64,000 bases of DNA from Variovorax sp. OV700 (GTDB taxonomy: Bacteria; Pseudomonadota; Gammaproteobacteria; Burkholderiales; Burkholderiaceae_C): NCBI RefSeq assembly GCF_900099805.1, contig NZ_FNDR01000009.1, positions 207,246 to 271,245 of the forward strand, written 5' to 3'. Position numbers and translations under genes: made by a program. The stretch's first letter is position 1, and each line of letters starts with the position of its first letter. The notes below the pieces were generated by a model. It saw only the letters and a list, made by a program, of their open reading frames with translations, did no database searches and was not told the origin of the DNA. Of the stretch, positions 8,667-17,132 are shown piece after piece.

Positions 8667-9644
8667 TCAATCGCCGCGGAGCGTCTGCCAGAGCTCGCGG
8701 TCGCGCTCCGCCGTCCACACCACGGGATGCTCGATGCCGCGCAGCTCGTCATACGCGCGCGATACGTCGAAGGGCAGCACGTGCTGGAACACGGGCCAGG
8801 TGCCGAAGCGCGGCGCCATGGCCGCCTCTGCTCGCGCGAAACAGCCCTTGAGCGTTTCGCCTGCGGCAATGCCGGCCTTCACGCTGCCCAGCAACGTCCC
8901 GAGAAAAGCCTTGGTGAGCCCGATGGCCTCGGCGCACGCGGCTTCGTCCTGCAGCACCGCGCCGCGTCCCGGCACCAGCACGCTCGGCTTCAGCGCCAGC
9001 ACGGCGTCGAGCGTGCCGGCCCAGTCGCCGATGTAGGCGTCGCCCGCATACACGCCGCAGTGGTTCTCGACCACGTCGCCCGAGAACAGCACGCCGCAGT
9101 CGGGCAGCCACGCCACCGTGTCGCCGCTCGAATGGCCGCGGCCCAGTGCCATCAAGCGAAGCTCACGGCCCAGGCCAGGGCGCGGGCCGAGCCACAGGCT
9201 CATCTCGCGCTCGAAGCTCATCGTCGGGAACGTGAGGCCCGGAATCTCTTCCACGCCCGCGAACAGGCGTGGAAAGCGGCCGACCTCCGAATCGAAATCG
9301 GCCTGTCCGCGCGTGCGGATCCAGTCGAGCGTGCCGTTGCTCGCGACGATGGCCTCGACCTCGTCGAAGGCACTGGCGCCCATCACGCGCACCGCGTGGT
9401 AGTGCGTGAGCACGATGGTCTTGATGGGCTTGTCGGTCACCGTGCGGATGGCCGCGAGAAAGTCGCGCGCCATGCGCGGCGTGGGACGCGTGTCGATCAG
9501 CACCACCTGTTCGTCGCCGACAACGAAGCCGCAGTTCGGATCGAAATCGCTGATGTAGCCGTACACGCCGGGCGCGAGTTCCCGCAGCCGGGGTTTCTGC
9601 TCACGCGTGTCGGAGGCAGAGGCGAAGGAGACGTTGGCGTTCAT
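8667..9644 (-). CDS. Metallo-beta-lactamase-fold protein lacking the second metal site
   Basis: A 325-residue cytosolic protein with the MBL fold. The HxHxDH motif reads H81-Y-H83-A-V85-R86, so the Asp and the last His are replaced; the later PGHG motif reads PGRG (R227). GHSSGD (H171) and FSGD (D190) are retained. In standard MBL numbering the first-metal ligands (H116, H118, H196 equivalents) are kept, while those of the second metal (D120, H121, H263) are all lost. It is therefore either a mononuclear enzyme or a non-hydrolytic member. The start overlaps the stop of the DUF2783 gene by 4 bases, in the middle of the catabolic operon. Substrate unknown. Confidence 0.85.
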   Translation of the reverse strand: MNANVSFASASDTREQKPRLRELAPGVYGYISDFDPNCGFVVGDEQVVLIDTRPTPRMARDFLAAIRTVTDKPIKTIVLTHYHAVRVMGASAFDEVEAIVASNGTLDWIRTRGQADFDSEVGRFPRLFAGVEEIPGLTFPTMSFEREMSLWLGPRPGLGRELRLMALGRGHSSGDTVAWLPDCGVLFSGDVVENHCGVYAGDAYIGDWAGTLDAVLALKPSVLVPGRGAVLQDEAACAEAIGLTKAFLGTLLGSVKAGIAAGETLKGCFARAEAAMAPRFGTWPVFQHVLPFDVSRAYDELRGIEHPVVWTAERDRELWQTLRGD

Positions 9645-9844
9645 GGGGCTTTGCTAGTGGGGGAGTCTTCGACCGCCGCGCGGATGCAGGCCAGCAGCAC
9701 GTCCTGGTCGCCGCACTGGTTGGCCAGCAGCAATACGAGGCGGGCGTTGAGGTCGGCGCTTTGCGCGCCGTCCAGGCCTTCATGCGCGGCGAGCAAGGCC
9801 GCGTAGAAGCCGTCGGGATCGGGGATGCGGGGCTCGGTGATCAT
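9641..9844 (-). CDS. Small DUF2783 protein
   Basis: A 67-residue acidic protein starting MITEPRIPDPDGFY, matching my memory of the DUF2783 family, which is found beside FAD monooxygenases in Burkholderiales; function unknown. I chose the ATG at 9844, which overlaps the monooxygenase stop by 4 bases; the longer open frame upstream lies inside the monooxygenase gene and is a shadow. The 3' end overlaps the MBL-fold gene start by 4 bases, so translation is coupled on both sides. The constant pairing suggests an accessory subunit or regulator of the oxygenase (inference). Confidence 0.75.
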   Translation of the reverse strand: MITEPRIPDPDGFYAALLAAHEGLDGAQSADLNARLVLLLANQCGDQDVLLACIRAAVEDSPTSKAP

Positions 9845-11490
9845 TGGGTGGTGTTCAGGGCAAGGGCTGTGCGCAACGCATTGGCGACCGATTCGGCAGT
9901 GGCCTGCGCGAGCAGCGCCGCGCGATAGGCATCGGGACGCACGAGCACAAAGCTGCCCGGATCGCCGATGCCCAGATGGCTGGTGAGCCGATCGTCGGCT
10001 TGCAGCGTCGGCAGGTCGCTGTCGCCGCCGATGGCCAGCAGCCGCAAGGGGAGCGATGCCGTTGCCTCCATGGCCGCCTTGGCCCGGTCGGGTGTCGGGG
10101 AAAGCCATAGTCCGAGGCACTGCGTGCCCTCCGCCAGCAACTGCATCAGCGTCGTCTCGCGCCCATCGGCCCAGCGCAGCGGCAGGTTCTGCACGGTGCG
10201 CCCACCCTCGGGCAATTGGGGCGCGGATGGATAGTCATTGGCGACCGACATGCGGCCGGTGTTCACCAGCGCCCGCGCGAACGGGTAGCGCGCAGCCAGC
10301 GCCACCACGGCGCGGCGCAGCGTGTGCTCGGCCGGCGAACGCGGCGCGAGGAAGCGCGCCGAGCGGCTCGTCACTTCGAGGTTCTGCCGTGCCGCGGGCT
10401 GGCGTTCGGCGTTGTAGCTGTCGAGCAGCGCGTCGCCGGCCTGCCCTTGTGCGACCAGCGCGAGCTTCCATCCGAGGTTCGCGGCGTCCTGGATGCCGCT
10501 GTTGCCGCCGCGGGCGCCGAAGGGGCTCACCACGTGCGCAGCGTCACCGATGAAGAACACGTGGCCGTGGCGGAAGCTGTCGAGCAGGTGGTCGCGGTAG
10601 CCGTACGGGCCGATCCACACAAACTCGAACTCCACACCCGGCCCGAGCCGCGCGCGCAGCCGCGCGCCCGCCACTTCGGGCTGGCTGATGGTGGCCGGAT
10701 CGCAGTCCTCGGGCATCTGGTAGTCGATGCGCCACACGCCATCGGCCATCAGGTGCTGCCACACGCCACGGCCTTCGTTGAAAGGGGCGTCGACCCAGGT
10801 CCATCGTTCGACCGGCAAAGGCTTCTTGAAGCGCACGTCGCTGATGCACCAGCGGTCGGTGCTACGCGACGAATGCGTATCGATGCCGAGCTGCGTGCGG
10901 ATCGGGCTGTTGGCGCCCGTGGCGTCGATCAGCCGGTCGGCCTCGATCGTGTAGCGGCCCGCGGGCGTCTCGACGTCGATGCGCACGCCGTCGCCGAGCG
11001 GCTCCACGCGCGTCACCCGGCTCTTCCACCGCAGGTCGGTGAGGCCGAGCTCGAGAATGCGCTCGACCAGGAACCACTCGAGATAGAACTGCTGCAGGTT
11101 GATGAACGGCGGCTGCCTGGAGACGCTGTTCGCTTGCAGGTTGAAGTTGTAGACCTCCTGTTCGCCCGAGAAGGTGCGCCCGAACGACCACGTGACGCCC
11201 TTGGCCGCGATGCGCTCGTAGATGCCCAGGCGCTCGAAAATCTCAAGGCTCTTCTGCGCATAGCAGATGCCGCGCGACGAGGCGCCGCGCACGCCGACGG
11301 TGTCGTCTTCGTCCAGCAGCACGGCACGCACCCCGCGTTGCGCCAGGTCGCAGGCCAGCGTGAGGCCCGAGGGCCCGGCGCCAACGATCACGATCGGGTG
11401 CCGAACGATCCGGGGGTTGCCCAGTTCGGGCGGCGGCGTGAAGGGCCAGCTCGGAAGCTCGTAGGCCGGCGCAAATGCAAAGCTTTCCAT
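9841..11490 (-). CDS. FAD-dependent aromatic monooxygenase (PheA/TfdB/MhpA type)
   Basis: A 549-residue class A flavoprotein monooxygenase. The N-terminal Rossmann motif IVIVGAGPSGLTLACDLA (G37, G39, G42) binds FAD; RGASSRGICYAQKSLEIFERLG and the second FAD motif FFIGDAAHVVSPFGARGGNSG (near residue 315) are typical of aromatic hydroxylases that use NAD(P)H and O2. The last 150 residues form the thioredoxin-like C-terminal domain of the phenol hydroxylase/MhpA group. The start at 11490 (MESFAFAPAYELP) leaves a 7-base gap to the hydrolase stop; the upstream extension is a shadow. In the operon it would carry out ring hydroxylation of a phenolic or phenylpropanoid substrate (inference). Confidence 0.88.
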   Translation of the reverse strand: MESFAFAPAYELPSWPFTPPPELGNPRIVRHPIVIVGAGPSGLTLACDLAQRGVRAVLLDEDDTVGVRGASSRGICYAQKSLEIFERLGIYERIAAKGVTWSFGRTFSGEQEVYNFNLQANSVSRQPPFINLQQFYLEWFLVERILELGLTDLRWKSRVTRVEPLGDGVRIDVETPAGRYTIEADRLIDATGANSPIRTQLGIDTHSSRSTDRWCISDVRFKKPLPVERWTWVDAPFNEGRGVWQHLMADGVWRIDYQMPEDCDPATISQPEVAGARLRARLGPGVEFEFVWIGPYGYRDHLLDSFRHGHVFFIGDAAHVVSPFGARGGNSGIQDAANLGWKLALVAQGQAGDALLDSYNAERQPAARQNLEVTSRSARFLAPRSPAEHTLRRAVVALAARYPFARALVNTGRMSVANDYPSAPQLPEGGRTVQNLPLRWADGRETTLMQLLAEGTQCLGLWLSPTPDRAKAAMEATASLPLRLLAIGGDSDLPTLQADDRLTSHLGIGDPGSFVLVRPDAYRAALLAQATAESVANALRTALALNTTQ

Positions 11491-11497
11491 GTTTCTT

Positions 11498-12619
11498 CTA
11501 CAGCGCGTGCGCGAATTCGGCGATGGCATCCGCTGCCTTGGGCACCAGCTCGGGCTGACCTGCGAGATAGTGATTGCCGCCCCCGATATCGACGTTGCGG
11601 ATGCGCGCGCCGCCCGCGGCAAGCCACGCATCGCGCGTGCTCGGAAAGGTCGATTGGTCGCCCGTGTAGGTCAGCAGCAGATTGGGCACCGTGGTGCGTG
11701 CGAGGTTGGTGGGCCCGTCGGCCTGCGAGCGCGACGACCATTGCGAAAGAAAGGCCGTGAGCGAGGTGGTGCGCCCCATCGCGTTGGCCGAATAGTTCAC
11801 CTGCCGCGCATCGCCCCACACGCTGCCCGGCAGGCGGTCGTTGGCGTCGAGCGAAAGATCGACGCAGCGCGGATCGGCGTGCGTGCGGTAGACGATGAAG
11901 GCCTGGTCGCGCGGAGCGCCCGGCGTGTTCCGAAGCAATGCGAGGCGGTCGACGCACCACTGCTCGATGCGATCGAGCCGTGCCTTCTGCGCGGCGCTGA
12001 AGCGCATCAGAAAGTCGGCGTCGTAGGGCACGCGGCGGCGCGGGTCGTACATGTCGAGCTCGGGGTCCACCGAAAGCGGGTCGTGCTCGTCGGTGACCGA
12101 GGGATCGATCCAGTCGCGCATCAGCCGCGTGCGGCCCAGGTGCGCGGCGCACAGCGCAATGCCGTCCACCGGCGGCAGGTCGCTCGGGTGCAGGTGGGTC
12201 GGGTCGCCGTCGGGAAAATGCGTGGCCGTGAGCTTCTCGGCCTGCGCCTGGTAGAAGCTCGCGAGCGCCGCGCCGCCCGAGTTGCCGATGAGAAACACCT
12301 TTTCGTAGCCGGCCGCGCGCAGGTACTGCACGCCGGCGCCCAGGTCCTGGATCGCGCGCTCCATCAAGAGCACCGTGTCGTTCCCCACGTAGCGCGAGTT
12401 CAGCCCCATGCAGCAGATACCGCGCTCGGCCAGCGGGCCGATCAGGTAATGGCCCATGAAGTTGCTGGTCGGGTGCATCACGATGGCCGCGATCTTTTTC
12501 GGCCCCAGCGGCGCGCGAAACGCGCCGTAGATGCGCGGGCGCAGCATCTGCAGGCCCGACTGGCTTTCCATGGCCGCGCCGGGTTTCACATCGATGACGG
12601 CGAGTTGCAGTTCAGACAT
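11498..12619 (-). CDS. Alpha/beta hydrolase
   Basis: A 373-residue alpha/beta-hydrolase. The nucleophile elbow is IGNSGGAALA (Ser114), and a histidine near the C-terminus in GGGNHYLAGQPEL is the likely catalytic base. An oxyanion-type HPTSN motif lies near residue 49. There is no signal peptide. I chose the ATG at 12619 (MSELQLAVID), which overlaps the VOC gene by 8 bases; another ATG two codons upstream (12625) is possible. In this operon it could cleave a ring-fission product or hydrolyse an ester or CoA-type intermediate (inference). Confidence 0.83.
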   Translation of the reverse strand: MSELQLAVIDVKPGAAMESQSGLQMLRPRIYGAFRAPLGPKKIAAIVMHPTSNFMGHYLIGPLAERGICCMGLNSRYVGNDTVLLMERAIQDLGAGVQYLRAAGYEKVFLIGNSGGAALASFYQAQAEKLTATHFPDGDPTHLHPSDLPPVDGIALCAAHLGRTRLMRDWIDPSVTDEHDPLSVDPELDMYDPRRRVPYDADFLMRFSAAQKARLDRIEQWCVDRLALLRNTPGAPRDQAFIVYRTHADPRCVDLSLDANDRLPGSVWGDARQVNYSANAMGRTTSLTAFLSQWSSRSQADGPTNLARTTVPNLLLTYTGDQSTFPSTRDAWLAAGGARIRNVDIGGGNHYLAGQPELVPKAADAIAEFAHAL

Positions 12620-13160
12620 TCGCATCGCCTTTCGCTGCACGAAGCTCCGCCTTGCGTGCGGTCCACGCATCGAGGTCCGCGCGGGCGCGCCGCGCATGCG
12701 CATCCATCTCGGCCTGCGGCACGGTCGGCGTGGTGAGTTCCACGCGGATGCCGTTGGGGTCGAAGAAATAGATCGACTCGATGATGTGGTGGTCGGTCAC
12801 GCCCAGCACTTCCACGCCCGCGCCTTCGAGCCGCGCCTTGGCAGCCAGAAGGTCTTCGACGGAATCCACGCGCAGTGCAATGTGGTTCACCCACGCGGGC
12901 GTGTTGGGCGAAGGCAGTGCGGCCACGTCGTCGCCCAGGTCGAAGAAGGCGATGTACGAGCCATCGCGCATCTGAAAAAAGATGTGCACGTAGGGGCAGT
13001 ACTCGCCCGTGCTCGGCACGTGGTCGCTCTTGATGACGTGGGCGAGCGGCAGGCCCAGCAGGTCCTCGTAGAAGCGGCGGGTTTCCTCGCTGTCGCGGCA
13101 GCGCCAGGCGAAATGGTGCAGCCCGCGAACTGGCGGGGCCGCGTTGGCAGTCGTCGGCAT
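12612..13160 (-). CDS. VOC-fold metalloenzyme (single-domain extradiol dioxygenase-like)
   Basis: A 182-residue vicinal-oxygen-chelate protein. The two beta-alpha-beta-beta-beta modules start at GLHHFAWRCRD and WVNHIALRVDS, and the second ends YFFDPNGIRVELTT. The His-His-Glu triad expected of type I extradiol dioxygenases or glyoxalase-type enzymes is present (H16, H93, E141). I chose the ATG at 13160 (MPTTANAAPP), as the frame to 13211 has no supporting similarity. It is the first gene of the catabolic operon, divergent from the LysR gene with 85 bases between starts. Whether it is a ring-cleaving dioxygenase or another VOC enzyme cannot be settled from sequence. Confidence 0.82.
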   Translation of the reverse strand: MPTTANAAPPVRGLHHFAWRCRDSEETRRFYEDLLGLPLAHVIKSDHVPSTGEYCPYVHIFFQMRDGSYIAFFDLGDDVAALPSPNTPAWVNHIALRVDSVEDLLAAKARLEGAGVEVLGVTDHHIIESIYFFDPNGIRVELTTPTVPQAEMDAHARRARADLDAWTARKAELRAAKGDANV

Positions 13161-13245
13161 GGCTTGTCTCCGGTAAGCCGTGATTGGGCGATGTCGCGTC
13201 TTATGATGCAATCGAAATTAATTCATCCATTGATGAAATAGTCAT

Positions 13246-14154
13246 ATGAATCTGACCCTGCGCCAATTGCGCGCCTTCGCGGCCGTGGCCGAAACCGGCA
13301 GCTTCACCGCCGCGGCGCAGCAGCTGCACCTCACGCAGTCGGCGCTCAGCGTGCTGGTACGTGAGCTCGAGCGCGAAATGGGCGTTCAACTGCTCGACCG
13401 CCACACGCGCCGCGTGCAGCTCTCGGAGGCCGGCCGCGAGTTCCTGCCCTCGGTGCACCGGCTGCTCGGCGACCTCACGACCGCGGTAGCTGGCGTGACG
13501 GATTTGCGTGACAAGAAGAAAGGTGTGTTGCGTCTTGCAGCGCCGCAACTCATGGCCTGCACCCTGATGCCGCGCGTGATTGCGGTCTACCGCCAGGCCT
13601 ATCCCGATGTCGACGTGCGCCTGGCCGACACGCTGCCGGAGCACCTGCTGGCCGGCGTGATGGCCGGCGACGTGGAGCTTGCGGTGGGGCAGGACGTGGC
13701 GGTGGATGCCGCCATCGAGCGCCGCACGCTCCTGCGCGACCGGCACTGGCTGATCTGCCCGCCCGGCCATGCCTTTGCCAAGCGCCGCAAGGTGCGTTGG
13801 CACGAGTTGGAGCCCTACACCTTCATTGCGCCCACGCGGGACTTTCGCCAGCGCGTGCTGCCCGAACTGGCGCCCGCAGAGCGCGACTACATGCTGCGCC
13901 CGGCGACGCAGGAGGTGTCGTACATGACCACGGCGCTCGGCATGGTGGCGTCGGGCCTGGGGCTCACCGTGTGCCCCACCTATTCGGCGCCGCTGGTGCG
14001 CGCCCACGGCCTGCAAATGGTGCGGCTGGAGTCGCCCGACTTTCATCGCGAGGTCTGCGTCTACAGCGCTGCCCGGCGCTCCCTCTCGCCCGCCGCCGCG
14101 AGCTTTGTCGAGGTCCTCGAACGCTTTGCCCGGGAGCAGCAAAAAGGCGGCTGA
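13246..14154 (+). CDS. LysR-family transcriptional regulator
   Basis: A 302-residue LysR-type regulator. The N-terminal winged helix-turn-helix is clear (LRQLRAFAAVAETGSFTAAAQQLHLTQSALSVLVRELE), followed by the two-lobe periplasmic-binding-like effector domain from about residue 90. It is transcribed divergently from the six-gene catabolic operon, the standard arrangement for a LysR activator that also represses itself from the shared 85-base region. The intergenic sequence contains an AT-rich stretch around 13205-13240 with several TTCAT/ATGAA motifs; I could not define a unique T-N11-A site. Likely inducer: a substrate or intermediate of the operon (inference). Confidence 0.92.
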   Translation: MNLTLRQLRAFAAVAETGSFTAAAQQLHLTQSALSVLVRELEREMGVQLLDRHTRRVQLSEAGREFLPSVHRLLGDLTTAVAGVTDLRDKKKGVLRLAAPQLMACTLMPRVIAVYRQAYPDVDVRLADTLPEHLLAGVMAGDVELAVGQDVAVDAAIERRTLLRDRHWLICPPGHAFAKRRKVRWHELEPYTFIAPTRDFRQRVLPELAPAERDYMLRPATQEVSYMTTALGMVASGLGLTVCPTYSAPLVRAHGLQMVRLESPDFHREVCVYSAARRSLSPAAASFVEVLERFAREQQKGG

Positions 14155-14243
14155 AAGCATCGGCGTGCGGCATGACTCGGGTAGGGCCCTCGCGGGGCGA
14201 AACCTACAATGCGGGCGACTTGTCTTCCACCACCTCCAGATCC

Positions 14244-15437
14244 ATGAACGTCATTCGATTCACCGACCTCTGCGCGCAGGGCAAGGCCGCCGGCCAGCGC
14301 GTCTTCATCCGTGCCGACCTCAACGTGCCGCAGGACGACGCGGGCAACATCACCGAAGACACGCGCATTCGCGCCTCGGTGCCCTGCATCCAGCTGGCGC
14401 TCGATTCCGGCGCCGCCGTGATGGTCACCTCGCACCTGGGCCGCCCGACCGAAGGCGAATTCAAGCCCGAGGACTCGCTGGCTCCCGTGGCCAAGCGCCT
14501 GGGCGAACTGCTGGGCCGCGAGGTTCCGCTGGTGGCCAACTGGGTCGACGGCGTCGATGTGAAGCCCGGACAGGTCGTGCTCCTCGAGAACTGCCGCGTC
14601 AACAAAGGCGAAAAGAAGAACGACGAAGCGCTGGCCCGCAAGCTCGCCGCGCTCACCGACATCTACGTGAACGACGCCTTCGGCACCGCCCACCGCGCCG
14701 AAGCCACCACCTACGGCATTGCGCAGTTCGCCAAGATTGCAGCCGCCGGCCCACTGCTCGCGGCCGAGATCGACGCCATCTCCAAGGCGCTGGCCTTGCC
14801 CAAGCGGCCGCTGGTGGCCATCGTGGCGGGCTCCAAGGTGAGCACCAAGCTCACCATCCTCAAGAGCCTGTCGGCCAACGTCGACCAGTTGATCGTCGGC
14901 GGCGGCATTGCCAACACCTTCATGCTCGCGGCCGGCCTCAAGATCGGCAAGTCGCTGGCGGAGCCCGACCTCATCGACCAGGCCAAGGCGGTGATCGAAT
15001 CCATGCGCGCGCGCGGCGCCGACGTGCCGATTCCGGTGGACGTGGTCACGGCCAAGACTTTTGCGGCCGACGCGCCCGCCACGGTGAAGGACGCAAACGA
15101 CGTGGCCGACGATGACCTGATCCTGGACATCGGCCCCAAGACCGCCGCGCAACTGGCCGCGCAACTGCGCGAAGCCGGCACCATCGTTTGGAACGGCCCG
15201 GTGGGCGTGTTCGAGTTCGATGCCTTCGCGGGCGGCACCAAGGCCATCGCGCAAGCCATCGCCGACAGCAGCGCCTTCTCGATCGCCGGCGGTGGCGACA
15301 CGCTCGCGGCCATTGCCAAGTACGGCATCGAAAAGCAGGTCGGCTACATCTCGACCGGCGGCGGCGCGTTTCTCGAAGTGCTCGAGGGCAAGACGCTGCC
15401 GGCTTTCCAGATTCTTTCAAAGCGTGCCGCGGGCTGA
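14244..15437 (+). CDS. pgk: Phosphoglycerate kinase
   Basis: Cytosolic glycolytic/gluconeogenic enzyme interconverting 1,3-bisphosphoglycerate plus ADP and 3-phosphoglycerate plus ATP. The 397-residue length is typical. Visible signatures: VFIRADLNVPQ and TSHLGRPTEG in the N-domain, GGGIANTF and the nucleotide loop WNGPVGVFE, ending with IAGGGDTLAAIAKYG and STGGGAFLEVLEG. The start at 14244 (MNVIRFTDL) is chosen because the open frame upstream runs through the LysR gene in another frame. It is followed by pyk, with an 84-base gap containing a perfect palindrome. Confidence 0.98.
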   Translation: MNVIRFTDLCAQGKAAGQRVFIRADLNVPQDDAGNITEDTRIRASVPCIQLALDSGAAVMVTSHLGRPTEGEFKPEDSLAPVAKRLGELLGREVPLVANWVDGVDVKPGQVVLLENCRVNKGEKKNDEALARKLAALTDIYVNDAFGTAHRAEATTYGIAQFAKIAAAGPLLAAEIDAISKALALPKRPLVAIVAGSKVSTKLTILKSLSANVDQLIVGGGIANTFMLAAGLKIGKSLAEPDLIDQAKAVIESMRARGADVPIPVDVVTAKTFAADAPATVKDANDVADDDLILDIGPKTAAQLAAQLREAGTIVWNGPVGVFEFDAFAGGTKAIAQAIADSSAFSIAGGGDTLAAIAKYGIEKQVGYISTGGGAFLEVLEGKTLPAFQILSKRAAG

Positions 15438-15443
15438 TTTTTC

Positions 15444-15461
15444 ACGCGGCGCGCGCCGCGT
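15444..15461. repeat. Perfect 18-bp GC palindrome between pgk and pyk
   Basis: The stretch is identical to its own reverse complement and could form a strong hairpin with no true loop. It follows the pgk stop and a short T run, but no T tract comes after it on either strand, so it is not a standard intrinsic terminator. It might stabilise the pgk mRNA 3' end or bind a dimeric protein. Confidence 0.5.
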
Positions 15462-15508
15462 CTACTTCCTGTAGTCACATAAAGTGTATACAGTAGAGAA
15501 TACAAAAT

Positions 15509-15512
15509 GGAG
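15509..15512 (+). promoter_or_regulatory. Ribosome binding site deciding the pyk start
   Basis: GGAG sits 9 bases upstream of the ATG at 15522 and overlaps the alternative ATG at 15507, which itself has no Shine-Dalgarno sequence at a workable distance. This favours 15522. Confidence 0.6.
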
Positions 15513-15521
15513 ACTAGCTCA

Positions 15522-16970
15522 ATGATCACGGATCGCCTTCCTCGCCACGCCACCAAGATCGTCGCCACGCTCGGCCCGGCGTCCAATACGCCCGAGCTGC
15601 TGGAACAGATGATCCTGAACAAGGTCAGCGTGGTGCGGCTCAATTTCAGCCATGGCACGGCGCAGGACCACATCGACCGCGCCGCCATGGTGCGAGAGGC
15701 TGCCCGCAAGACGGGCCGCGAAGTGGCGATCATGGCCGACCTGCAGGGCCCCAAGATCCGTGTCGGCAAGTTTGCGCAAGGCAAGGTCTGGCTCGAGCCC
15801 GGCGCCAAGTTCGTGCTCGACGCCTCGCGCACCGAACCCGGCGACACCGACGCGGTCGGCCTCGACTACAAGGACCTGCCGCGCGACGTGCGCCCCGGCG
15901 ACAAGCTGCTGCTGAACGACGGCCTCATCGTGCTCACGGTCGACGCGGTGCGCGGCGAGGCGGTGCACACCACCGTCAAGCTGGGCGGCGAGCTCTCCAA
16001 CAACAAGGGCATCAACAAGCAGGGCGGCGGCCTCACGGCGCCGGCGCTCACGGCCAAGGACATGGAAGATATCAAGACCGCGATGAGCTTCCAGGCCGAC
16101 TATGTGGCGGTGAGCTTTCCCAAGAACGCCACCGACATGGAAATGGCGCGCCAGCTGTGCAACGTGGCGGCGGCCGAATTCGGCCACAAGCCGGGCCTGA
16201 TCGCCAAGATCGAGCGTGCCGAGGCCATTCCCAAGCTGGAAGAAATCCTGCGCGCAAGCGACGGCATCATGGTGGCGCGCGGCGATCTCGCGGTGGAGGT
16301 GGGCAATGCCGCCGTGCCCGCGCTGCAGAAAAAGATGATCCGCATGGCGCGCGACATGGACAAGGTGGTGATCACCGCGACCCAGATGATGGAGTCGATG
16401 ATCACCAACCCCGTGCCCACGCGCGCAGAGGTGAGCGACGTGGCCAATGCCGTGCTCGACGGCACCGATGCCGTGATGCTCTCGGCCGAAACCGCCTCGG
16501 GCCGCTACCCGCTCGAAACCGTGCAGGAGATGAGCCGCATCTGCGAAGCCGCCGAATCGGCCGAGGACAAGATGCTCGATGCCGACTTCAGCGGCAAGAC
16601 CTACAGCCGCATCGACCAGTCGATTGCCATGGGCGCGCTGTTCACCGCCCATCATCTCGGCGCCAAGGCCATCGTGGCGCTCACCGAGTCGGGCTCCACG
16701 CCGCTGTGGATGAGCCGCCACCGCGCGCACATTCCGATGTACGCACTGACCTCGCGCCTTGCCACGCAGCGCAGGATGGCGCTCTACCGCAACGTGCGCC
16801 CGCTGTTGATGGATTCGGAAAGCGACCGCGACACCGCGCTCGAGCAGGCCGAAGCCCACCTGAAGAAGCGCGGCATCGTGCAGACCGGCGATGTCTACGC
16901 AATCACCTGCGGTGAGCCGATGGGCGCCCCGGGCGGCACCAACATGCTCAAGATCTGCCGCGCCAGCTGA
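15522..16970 (+). CDS. pyk: Pyruvate kinase
   Basis: Converts phosphoenolpyruvate and ADP to pyruvate and ATP; cytosolic, normally a homotetramer. The sequence shows RHATKIVATLGPAS, VVRLNFSHG, the metal/substrate motif GLIAKIERAEAIPKLEEIL (catalytic Lys) and VVITATQMMESMI, TRAEVSDVANAVLDGTDAVMLSAETA. The C-terminal effector domain ends VYAITCGEPMGAPGGTNMLKI. I prefer the ATG at 15522 (482 residues) on the basis of the GGAG at 15509; the ATG at 15507 would add five residues. The short upstream region is AT-rich compared with its surroundings and may hold a promoter separate from pgk. Confidence 0.96.
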   Translation: MITDRLPRHATKIVATLGPASNTPELLEQMILNKVSVVRLNFSHGTAQDHIDRAAMVREAARKTGREVAIMADLQGPKIRVGKFAQGKVWLEPGAKFVLDASRTEPGDTDAVGLDYKDLPRDVRPGDKLLLNDGLIVLTVDAVRGEAVHTTVKLGGELSNNKGINKQGGGLTAPALTAKDMEDIKTAMSFQADYVAVSFPKNATDMEMARQLCNVAAAEFGHKPGLIAKIERAEAIPKLEEILRASDGIMVARGDLAVEVGNAAVPALQKKMIRMARDMDKVVITATQMMESMITNPVPTRAEVSDVANAVLDGTDAVMLSAETASGRYPLETVQEMSRICEAAESAEDKMLDADFSGKTYSRIDQSIAMGALFTAHHLGAKAIVALTESGSTPLWMSRHRAHIPMYALTSRLATQRRMALYRNVRPLLMDSESDRDTALEQAEAHLKKRGIVQTGDVYAITCGEPMGAPGGTNMLKICRAS

Positions 16971-17004
16971 TTGATCGAGCGGGCATCGACGATGTCTCGA
17001 GCGC

Positions 17005-17132
17005 CGGAAGGGCGGGGGACATCAAATGGGCAATTTGCTACATCCAAGGCGATGCTGCCGGCCTTGCTGACGCGCTGTCCGTTGCAGGGTGCGGCGTTCC
17101 GCCGGGTGTGTCGGATTTCAACCCTTCCAACG
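17005..17132 (+). repeat. Direct repeat unit 1, degenerate copy (partner 17233-17361)
   Basis: This stretch aligns with 17233-17361, covering the leader, start and signal-peptide region of the lipoprotein gene, including an identical block GTCCGTTGCAGGGTGCGGCG. The spacing between copies is 228 bases. It marks a tandem duplication. Confidence 0.85.

Noticed and set aside
15464..15492. Sigma-70 promoter for pyk (TATACA as -10)
   Set aside because: No recognisable -35 at the right spacing; the region is AT-rich but the call would be a guess.
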